This document shows, in pieces, positions 56,502 through 64,000 of a stretch of DNA of 64,000 nt (position 1 is its first letter; each line of letters opens with the position of its first letter). This DNA is from Capronia americana. Taxonomy: Eukaryota > Ascomycota > Eurotiomycetes > Chaetothyriales > Herpotrichiellaceae. The translations under genes and the position numbers were made by a program. Where the stretch lies: positions 2,046,001 through 2,110,000 of the forward strand of contig JADWQD010000003.1 of the NCBI GenBank assembly GCA_016110215.1, read 5' to 3'. Under the pieces are notes generated by a model. That model had not been told where the DNA came from. It saw only the letters and a list, made by a program, of their open reading frames with translations, and did no database searches.

Positions 56502-59500
56502 ATGGCGCATGCCCTGCAACCTTCCGACGATGTAGGAAGGCTGATCAACTTGATTCCTGTCGGACTGAAGGAAGCCGCCATTGACTCTCCGACTGCCCGC
56601 GCTACAGTTGTCCACTACGGCGAGCAGGTTGAGCTTCTGGAAAAATGGCTCGACGACTATGCCAAAGCCGCCAACCGACTCGTGGCCGAATCTCTGACCC
56701 TGGAGAATGTCCTCAACGGCTTCATCGCCCACTCCGTCCTCCCCACCGCCCTCTCCGAATCACTGTTGGATCATGATTACAGCGTGCTAGCTATGAAGAA
56801 GTATGGTGACGGAGCCAAAGACTACTGGATGAGCATGATAGCAGTGGTCAAGAGGTTGTCTCCAATGGTCGTCGACCCTATCAGACAGTTCCTGCAGAAC
56901 GATCTGCGGGCATTCAAAGAGACTCGCCGCGCAGTGGAAATGACGCAGAAGACATTCGAACATCTTCAAGGCAAATATGCTGGGCTGGGCAAATCCAAGG
57001 AACCGTCCTCGCTGAGAGAGGAAGCTTTCCAGCTGCATGAGGCTCGGAGAGTCTACACCAAAGCCATGATGGACTTCTTCAGCTTGACCCCGCAGTTTCG
57101 CTTCGCACTGGACAGACTACTCGTCAGGGTCTTCTTTGACCAGTGGCGGGAGATGAGGGTGTCGCGAGATAACTCAGCAGCTACCTTCCAGCGAAGCGCA
57201 GATGAGATGCAGAGGATTAGAGGCTGGCTAACGGAGATGGAGTCCAGCGAGAAGATCTTCCGTAACGAGTTGCTCACCGCAAAGAAACAACTGGAGGAGG
57301 CTGCCGAAGTAGAGACCCGACCATCACGGGAGTTGGAGGATTACACCCTGTCCACTGTTCCTCAATACACTGGTCACGGTCACAGCGCCAGCACTTCCAC
57401 CCTGCAGCGCTCTCCAAAGAAAGTTGCTTCTAAAACCGGCGAGAAGCAAGGCTGGTTGTTTCTGCGAACATACAGTGGGAAGCCAACTCGAACCGTCTGG
57501 GTGAAGCGGTGGGCGTTCGTTCGCAACGGGGTCTTTGGCTGGCTGCTACAGAACACAACCGCAGGAGGTGTTGAAGAGAGTGAGCGCATTGGCGTCCTGC
57601 TGTGTAATGTTCGTCCTGCCCCTACAGAAGAACGCCGCTTCTGCCTCGAGCTAAAGACAAACAAAAACACGATCCTCCTGCAAGCAGAAACACAGGCGGA
57701 GCTTGTTGACTGGATAGATGCCTTCCACACAGCCAAGTCCAAGGCCGTCGATGACGGCGATGCCTTGCAGACCACGGCATCCGGCGGTGGGAATATCGAG
57801 GCCGGTGCTGCGTTTGCAATAAGTGCGCCGCCAGTTCCCGAGTTTGGGGTGTCTATCCTTAGCTCAACCCAACCAGGCGCTGGAGGTGACGATATCCCTG
57901 CCCTGGAAAAGACACATACCCTTCCTGTCCCCGGCACAGAGCACGGGCGCGAAACCAGTATGGATCTGTCCAGGAGATCGACAGCCCTGGAGGAGGTCGT
58001 TCAGCGAGACACTGCCTCTCGCATACTTTCCAAATTGGATCTGCACCGGAAAAGCCCAGCGTCAACCCAGGTGTCTCCCAGCCCATCTACACCAAACCTT
58101 CCAGGTGGCATTGCAGGCTTGATAGCAGCTAGTCACGGTTCAATGCCCGTTGGACCCAGTCTACCGCTTCTCCAGAATGCCGAAGGCGATTTTTCCAGGC
58201 CGCGAAATACTTTCACCTTAGCTCTCCGAGACATGCCTGCCAGCAGCCTGGCACCCTCGACTCTTGCTTCCGTTCCATCGCCGACGAACCTAAGCAGGTC
58301 TGCAGTGATCATTACTGGTGAGCGTGGCCTGGGCCCTGCTCCCGACAAGACGGGCATTCCCACTGGTATTCTTGCCAACACGTGGGGAACCTCATGCACG
58401 GCTTATGTCAACCGACTTGAGCGCACTGACGGCAATGAGAGGACAGAAGTAAAGCTGCTGGCGCTGCGAAGTCCCACCCTTGTGCCCTCCTCTTCACCCA
58501 CAAAAGCATCTGCTTCCCCAACCCGCTCGGCTCTTCCTTCACAAAGTTCAATACCGCACCTTGATTTGAGTATCCCTCAAACGGGCGCGCGCAGTCGCAC
58601 ACCATCGCCGGGCAAGAGACAGCATAGGAACACTATAAGCGTCGACCGTATCACAACAAAGCAGATCAGTAGCGACTTCCTGGTGCCCGAGTTCCCGAAC
58701 TACTATCCTCTGCAGCTCAAGTCGCAAGATGCGCAATTTCGCCTTCTGTTCCCCAACTTAAGACGTGACGATCGTCTAGTGATGGTTTTTCGAGCGACCT
58801 GGAACCCTAGCGACAAGCAAGAGTTCCCGGGCCGGGTGTATGTGACGCCACGGGACATCTACTTCTACAGCAACCATATGGGCCTGGTCCTCACAACCAG
58901 CGTCCCCCTCAGTGCAATCGACGAGGCTACTGCCGCTCCGGGTAGAGATTGTGATTTCATCTTTCTGCACCTGAAGGAAGCTACGGGAGACGGAAGTGCA
59001 CGCAGGATCACGATTAAAACATTCTTGGAGCCGTTGAGGCTCTTGCAGAGGCGAATGAACTTTCTGATCCGAAACAGCGTATCCGATACACCCTTGGGCT
59101 TGGAGGAAACCATGAAGGCTTTGATTAAGATGGAGACTGAGGCTCCCGATCGAAGTCCGAGCCTCGAAAGCTGGGAGGACGTCTCGCCAAACACGCCGGT
59201 TGACACAGGCGGCCCGCGCTATCGCAGCAGGGCTTCAACCGTAGGGACCGAGTTGAAAGGCCCGCTGCGAATCGATCGTGCACTCCATCAGACCCAACTG
59301 GGGCGTCGGGAATCGAAGTTCAAGCTTCCTGCTCTACCGGTCAAATATACCCCGCCTGGAAACCTTCGGCTTGCCGTCGAAAGGGAGTTCGACATTAGCG
59401 CAAAGGCGCTATTCCATGTCATGTTTGGAGACAAGAGCATACTTTGGCAACTTCTACACCACGAAAGAGGAGCCAAAAATATATCGCAAGGACCATGGCT

Positions 59501-60674
59501 GAGTCTAGGGGAAGGACGATATCGAAGAGAATTGGCTTTCGACAGCCCGACCGTAAGTCTCCTCGGTCGGGAGTCATACGCCCGAGTTCGGGACTACCAG
59601 GTGGTCGACGTGAACAGCGATCATCTATGCTATGTCGTTACCGACAAGCGAACACCGTGGCATCTGCCCTACCCAAACAGTCAGCGCCTCGTCAGCAAGA
59701 TTGTGATCACCCACACCGCCAAAGCCAAGGCCAAGCTTGCTGTCTTTGTCAAAATCGAATGGCTCCAAACAGCTTGGTTGTTGGGAGGCGTCGTCGAACG
59801 ACAGGCATTATACGACCTCGAACTCGATTGTCAAGACCTTGTGGACCTCGTTGCGGATCAAGTCAGCAAACTGGGTGCGCATAGTCGCACAAAGAAAGCC
59901 ATTCAGATATTTGGTCAAGTGGGCCACTCGACAGAGACCACGCAGCTCCTGGTGGATACCGCGGCTGTGAACATCGAACTGAGAAGACAGCCGATCACAC
60001 GCAGCATGACAGGGCTGCTCGCCCAAAGCGCCGCTTCCACAGCCGAGAGCGTTGCAGCGACCCTGCTGCAGTCGCTTCTGAGCATTTTGACATGGTTGGC
60101 GAGAACTCTCTCCGCAAACAAAGTCATTTTGATCGCACTTGGTCTATCTGCACTATACAACAGTTGGCACACATATCGCGATACGCTCGATTGGTGGCAT
60201 GAACGCAGAGCTGAAAACTTCATGTCTCGACTAGGCGTATCCCCTGATCCTGTCATGAGTCGCGCCGTATACCTCGGCGACCTGGACGAGATCCTCAGTC
60301 GTGACGCGCATCTACCAGCCCGCGATTCTAGTGCGTGCTACAGAGTCTTCTATGACGAGCATGATCCCGAGTATATCCATGCGGGACAGAGCCACAGCAC
60401 AGCCGTACAGGTGCAGCAAAATCGCCAGAGATTGGGGTCTCAACGGCACGATCTTCTGGTCGCAGTGCGGGTGGTAAACAGCGTTGAGAAAGAGTTGATG
60501 CTGGCTGCATGGGAACAGTGGGTAATGGCGGAGCATCGCCGTTGCCAAGTCGTGGAGGGAATGGTGCTGAGTGATCTATCCCAGAACACGACCGATGTGG
60601 GCAAGGAGGTGATGGACTGGTACAATGACTACTGCTCCAGTTGTCGTGACGAATATACGAAGATCCGTGCTTGA
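56502..60674 (+). CDS. LAM/SIP3-type sterol-transfer protein (BAR-like, PH, GRAM, VASt)
   Basis: A single exon of 1390 residues from ATG 56,502 to TGA 60,672-60,674. Order of parts: an N-terminal BAR-like helical region (to about 270), a PH domain (about 315-411, with QGWLFLRTY and WVKRWAFV), a long S/P-rich linker, a GRAM domain (about 740-825, FPGRVYVTPRDIYFYSNHMG), a StART-like VASt domain (about 958-1125, with WLQTAWLLGG) and a C-terminal membrane anchor near residue 1205. This layout matches yeast Sip3/Ysp1 (Lam1/Lam3), which sit at ER-plasma-membrane contacts and move ergosterol. The lack of introns and the intact frame make this a clear core gene. Confidence 0.95.
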   Translation: MAHALQPSDDVGRLINLIPVGLKEAAIDSPTARATVVHYGEQVELLEKWLDDYAKAANRLVAESLTLENVLNGFIAHSVLPTALSESLLDHDYSVLAMKKYGDGAKDYWMSMIAVVKRLSPMVVDPIRQFLQNDLRAFKETRRAVEMTQKTFEHLQGKYAGLGKSKEPSSLREEAFQLHEARRVYTKAMMDFFSLTPQFRFALDRLLVRVFFDQWREMRVSRDNSAATFQRSADEMQRIRGWLTEMESSEKIFRNELLTAKKQLEEAAEVETRPSRELEDYTLSTVPQYTGHGHSASTSTLQRSPKKVASKTGEKQGWLFLRTYSGKPTRTVWVKRWAFVRNGVFGWLLQNTTAGGVEESERIGVLLCNVRPAPTEERRFCLELKTNKNTILLQAETQAELVDWIDAFHTAKSKAVDDGDALQTTASGGGNIEAGAAFAISAPPVPEFGVSILSSTQPGAGGDDIPALEKTHTLPVPGTEHGRETSMDLSRRSTALEEVVQRDTASRILSKLDLHRKSPASTQVSPSPSTPNLPGGIAGLIAASHGSMPVGPSLPLLQNAEGDFSRPRNTFTLALRDMPASSLAPSTLASVPSPTNLSRSAVIITGERGLGPAPDKTGIPTGILANTWGTSCTAYVNRLERTDGNERTEVKLLALRSPTLVPSSSPTKASASPTRSALPSQSSIPHLDLSIPQTGARSRTPSPGKRQHRNTISVDRITTKQISSDFLVPEFPNYYPLQLKSQDAQFRLLFPNLRRDDRLVMVFRATWNPSDKQEFPGRVYVTPRDIYFYSNHMGLVLTTSVPLSAIDEATAAPGRDCDFIFLHLKEATGDGSARRITIKTFLEPLRLLQRRMNFLIRNSVSDTPLGLEETMKALIKMETEAPDRSPSLESWEDVSPNTPVDTGGPRYRSRASTVGTELKGPLRIDRALHQTQLGRRESKFKLPALPVKYTPPGNLRLAVEREFDISAKALFHVMFGDKSILWQLLHHERGAKNISQGPWLSLGEGRYRRELAFDSPTVSLLGRESYARVRDYQVVDVNSDHLCYVVTDKRTPWHLPYPNSQRLVSKIVITHTAKAKAKLAVFVKIEWLQTAWLLGGVVERQALYDLELDCQDLVDLVADQVSKLGAHSRTKKAIQIFGQVGHSTETTQLLVDTAAVNIELRRQPITRSMTGLLAQSAASTAESVAATLLQSLLSILTWLARTLSANKVILIALGLSALYNSWHTYRDTLDWWHERRAENFMSRLGVSPDPVMSRAVYLGDLDEILSRDAHLPARDSSACYRVFYDEHDPEYIHAGQSHSTAVQVQQNRQRLGSQRHDLLVAVRVVNSVEKELMLAAWEQWVMAEHRRCQVVEGMVLSDLSQNTTDVGKEVMDWYNDYCSSCRDEYTKIRA

Positions 60675-61030
60675 GACGCACAGTACTTCGACGAGAGCTT
60701 GTATTAGATACCGAGAGTGTGGAGGGAGCCATTCGAAGTGACTGGTGGAGGTGAGACCACCCGTCCCAGCACTAGGGAAGTGGTCCAAGCACAGTTGTAC
60801 AGCTCTTGTATCCATAAGATTATGTTCCTATTGCCAGAGCCCGCCAACCCAGCGTTGTTGTCTCGAGTCACGATTTTCAGCGTGGTCAGCTTGATATCTT
60901 TGCTTTCCGCGCCCCGGAAACTCCTCTAGAAGGCGATCGTCGTTGACACACGCCCAGCATCTCGATTCCGATTCACCCTGGTATTGATCTTGCAGCGGAG
61001 TCCAGCTCAAATTCTTTCTCGACGACGTTC
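60675..61030. other. Convergent intergenic region
   Basis: 356 bases between the 3' ends of the LAM-type gene and the second regulator; no feature seen. Confidence 0.5.
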
Positions 61031-62952
61031 TCAGGGAGCATAAACCGAGCGGATGAACACACTCGAGCTGGGCCTGATGTCCAGTTCATCTCTGATTTGC
61101 TGAAGGGCCGTCAGCGCTGCTCTTTTCTGGTCATCCCTGGTGGCACTCCAGCGCGCAACTAGTCGGAGGGGCCAGAGCATGCGGACCCCGTCTGTCCAAA
61201 GTCTGGGTTTTAACCTGCTGATGACGCCCGGAGAGGCATCGGTCGAGAAGATCAGAGGCACACAGGCGAGGATCTCGTCCGCTGCACTCTGCACGGCGCG
61301 GACCCGGATTTCCAGCTGGTCTTGCAGCGCCGGGAAATGACTGTCGTGCGTCTCAACTCGCACCTTGTTCAGCAACTCCAGCAGGGTCAGTTGGAACTTG
61401 AGCCGAAAGGCGTAGAAGAATGCCCGACAGCATAAGATCCGGTAGCTGAAAGCGTCAGCGCCTGGTCCGGCCTCGAACTCGCCCTCGCTGTCCTCCCACG
61501 ACTGTTGCATTTCACCCTCGAACCGCTCTGCTTCGGCGAGTAACTCCCCCGCAGTATTCGAGGATCGGGTTGTGCCGTGGTTGATGAAGTGTCGGAACTG
61601 GGCACAGAGAGTGCTGGCGCGATGGGCATAGAGGCAGATTCGATACGTTGGGGCTTCCTCCTCGACCAAGTTCTTCTCCAGCGCTTGCAACCAGCTTAAA
61701 GACTCGGCGGGGCTATCACTCCCGGTGATGAAACATCTGACTTGCTGTGGTTGAACGTCAGCAACGGCTGATGGAGAGGGGCATCCTTTCCCAGCCAGTT
61801 AACTCACAATGGTACTATACACAAGCCAGAACAGGCCCCGCGAAGTAGGCGTATCCAACTGCGTCGTGCCTCGCAGGCGAAGCAAGCTCATCAAACCTTG
61901 AGTGTGAACGATCCACGACTCGACACCATGGTTTTGCGGTGAATAACCCACATGTGTGGCATGTCCAGATGACACAATCAGCTGTGGTGATCTCGTCAGC
62001 GCCTGCTCTAGCAAGACGTGTTTTCAGCTGGATGAAGGTGCGTGCATGGGAGGAAACTCCTCGACTAGGACTGGGAAGAGTGCACGCCATCAACGAAGTG
62101 AGGGTGGCCTTTGGTCTTACTTCATACAGACTCAACAGCCACACTGACGCAAGAGTCTCGTCCTGAATCTGCAACCTCGGGTCTTCCAGCGCCGCATTTG
62201 TTGCAGTCAGAGCTTGTCCATACGTTGCCGCACGCTTGGATCGAGCTTCGGCGGTGTCCACCTTGCATGTGAGGAACGCGTTGCCGATAGCTCGACAGGT
62301 GAGTACGATGGCCGAGTCAGGCGTTGCCTTCGAGATCATCTGGGGCAGAGAGATGAGCAAGCCCTGCGTTAGAGTGTGTCTCGGGGGACAGCAGATGTTG
62401 CTAAAAGCCAGCATGAGTGCATGAGTATCCCAGCATTCCGATACCTGCCTAGACGGCAAGAGGTACCACCCAGCGAAGGTGACGACGTCTGCGTGCGTGC
62501 GCGTTAGTCTGTATCCCATGCTCGATTAACCCATGCGGGCAGGTACGTAGTACCTTGCTCAAGAGCTCCCACAGGAGCCTGGTCTGCATTCCTGGACGGC
62601 TCTTGCTCTGCATCGTCGCTTTTCGCAGACGCTGCAGACTCACGACGAGAGCTGGTAGCGGCAGCTGGTGGACTGGTTCGTCTTCGCCGGCGGTCTCGAT
62701 TGGCGCCATCGGCGAACGAGGAGGGACTCTCGACGCGGAACACGAGCTCAGACTCGTCTCGATATCCCGGACACCTCCTCCCCAGTCTTATGCACCGGTT
62801 GCATTCTGGCACGCCCAGATCGCACTGTAGCACCAATGGTCGTTAATGCGGGCTTGTCATTGCATCTTCGAATGGACACCAATAATACCTACTTTGACTC
62901 TCCGCTGGCGACAGAGATGGCAATCGCGGCTTGGTCTTCCGACATTGGGCAT
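61031..62952 (-). CDS. Zn2Cys6 transcription factor (second regulator)
   Basis: Five exons (62,952-62,893, 62,824-62,554, 62,488-62,121, 61,981-61,808 and 61,744-61,031) give 528 residues. The first exon encodes MPNVGRPSRDCHLCRQRRVK, and the first intron falls inside the zinc cluster, which continues with CDLGVPECNRCIRLGRRC, giving the C-x2-C-x6-C-x6-C-x2-C-x6-C pattern. A basic/serine linker and a helical fungal-specific effector region follow (ASVWLLSLYE, then WIVHTQGLMSLLRLRG). The targets are unknown; it lies 20 kb from the cluster with housekeeping genes between. A CGGAGCCG copy lies 122 bases upstream of the ATG, so it might be under the same control as the cluster, or this is chance. 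Confidence 0.85.
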
Positions 62953-63073
62953 ACTGTGCACCGTAGAGTAGATTTTAGTTGGCACCAACTAGCAGAACTC
63001 TGCATACAGTATCTGAATCCCTGCTCTCTCGCGAGCGCTTCGAACTCGATTTCTGACTCCCCGCCAAGAGTGT

Positions 63074-63081
63074 CGGAGCCG
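63074..63081. promoter_or_regulatory. CGG-N2-CCG site before the second regulator
   Basis: TCGGAGCCGG with core CGGAGCCG, 122 bases upstream of the second regulator's ATG. Same core as the cluster sites, without the AAAAT flank. Confidence 0.4.
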
Positions 63082-63653
63082 GCTTCGACTGTCATTATAT
63101 TCATCTGACTGCTCGCAGAATGCACTCGATAGGTGTAAGTGCTGTGCAAGCAAAAGATCCATCTCGCGAGATGACCATGGCCGGTGGCCACCCGCGAGGC
63201 TGGAAATGACGATCCGTGGCTATGATGGTTTTCGGGATCTTCCATGGCAAAAAGACCCTCAGGCACGACGAGATCATGGGGAGTACGAGTACATGTGCCG
63301 GGTATTTTATGAGGTACTGTACGTATAGTGTAGGGCATCTGTGAAACTAGAGCCTCCAGTAGAATCATCTGCGGAGTGCGCAGCGCAGGACACTCGGGAT
63401 GATCACCCCCCCTTGGAAAAAAGCGTCTTTTGCGAGAGGACCCAAGTTAGTTACAAGTACGAGATAACTACGAGTATGTACAGTACATACTTTGTACAAT
63501 AACATAAAACGAATCGATCAATGGCATGTTCGTTGGTTGTACACAACGGTTCCAACCGACCTGAGAGAGCTAGAATGGGTAATAAGCGCGAGATTCTGGA
63601 CCCCTTGCATATCCTATCCGAACTCGTTCGAGCAGTGCTGCGCCTCGACGAAA

Positions 63654-63683
63654 GCTATGGCTATGGCTACGGCTACGGCCATG
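63654..63683. repeat. Imperfect hexanucleotide repeat (GCYAYG)5
   Basis: Five tandem six-base units reading GCTATG, GCTATG, GCTACG, GCTACG and GCCATG. A minor tandem repeat in non-coding DNA. Confidence 0.7.
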
Positions 63684-64000
63684 CCGCATTCCAACTTACT
63701 CGTGATACGGACCATCCATTGAGGCTGTTGCGGACAAGTGGGTGGCCAGCTCCAGGTGCGACTCGCTGTTTTCGCCGTGCTTGGAAGGCTCAAGGCGTGC
63801 TTACAGGCCCTCGTCGATAAATGTAATATATAATTCATGCCGTCCCTTGACCGGGGTTTGCGCGGACAATGAGACATACCTGAAACTTCCGCACAGAACG
63901 ACCGAACGACCGAGCGACCGAGTCGTGTCATACACAGTACCTTGGGTACTTGCAGTATCACAACACTGCGCCTGTCTTATGTATGTACAGTACATTATCA

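Larger units (their letters stand above)
62953..64000. other. Right-hand end, no gene recognised
   Basis: About 1 kb with only short frames. It holds the second regulator's promoter with a CGGAGCCG at 63,074-63,081, and an imperfect hexanucleotide repeat at 63,654-63,683. Confidence 0.45.

Noticed and set aside
1..64000. CRISPR arrays, operons with ribosome binding sites, prokaryotic features
   Set aside because: Introns and fungal gene families show a eukaryotic nuclear genome; no spaced direct-repeat array was seen.
1..64000. tRNA or rRNA genes
   Set aside because: A few B-box-like strings occur (for example near 12,770), but within coding-like sequence and without a matching A-box and stem structure.

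Overview
The window is nuclear DNA of a filamentous ascomycete (Pezizomycotina). The evidence is the many short GT-AG introns with CTRAC-like branch points, Zn2Cys6 regulators, and fungal core genes: a NUC-2/PHO81 homolog, a mitochondrial ADP/ATP carrier, KRI1 and a LAM/SIP3-type sterol-transfer protein. Eurotiomycetes (black-yeast-like) is my guess for the class; nothing here proves it. All intron/exon models were read by eye from splice signals and frame continuity.

Region 1 (1-20.4 kb) is a gene graveyard. After one intact small gene (807-1421) come broken pieces, all on the + strand: a superfamily-1 helicase core and a SET/post-SET end (2.7-3.3 kb), a nearly full-length SNF2 helicase with three lesions (4.6-7.6 kb), the front half of a SET9/Suv4-20-like SET domain (10.7-11.1 kb), two cryptic spliced fragments of unknown family (12.6-13.2 and 13.8-14.3 kb), a sparsely stopped reading frame (15.2-16.0 kb), the C-terminal motifs of an SF1 helicase (17.6-18.2 kb), and a Ty3/gypsy integrase tail (19.5-19.8 kb).

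Region 2 (20.4-41.3 kb) is a compact gene cluster without PKS or NRPS. It encodes a GABA/amino-acid permease, a Baeyer-Villiger-type flavin monooxygenase, a Zn2Cys6 regulator, a hotdog thioesterase, an alcohol-acetyltransferase-like acyltransferase, a RidA-amine oxidase fusion, an UNC93-like MFS transporter, an N,N-dimethylformamidase-like amidohydrolase, an SDR and a zinc alcohol dehydrogenase. The set suggests uptake and breakdown (or tailoring) of an amide- or amine-containing compound: amide hydrolysis, oxidative deamination, then carbonyl reduction/oxidation, BVMO oxygenation and acyl transfer. A palindromic site, TCGGAGCCGA (CGG-N2-CCG), lies in nearly every promoter of the cluster and is probably the operator of the cluster regulator. 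Two similar direct repeats (20.4-20.6 and 41.1-41.3 kb) bracket the cluster. Three genes carry in-frame stops (permease, thioesterase, amidohydrolase), and the amidohydrolase has an internal RIP-like tract, so the pathway appears to be eroding in this strain.

Region 3 (41.6-64 kb) is ordinary core genome: a small DUF4267-like membrane protein, a sugar MFS transporter with a GC-AG intron, NUC-2/PHO81, a proline-rich protein, the ADP/ATP carrier, KRI1, a 1390-residue LAM-type protein and a second Zn2Cys6 regulator, followed by about 1 kb with no recognisable gene.
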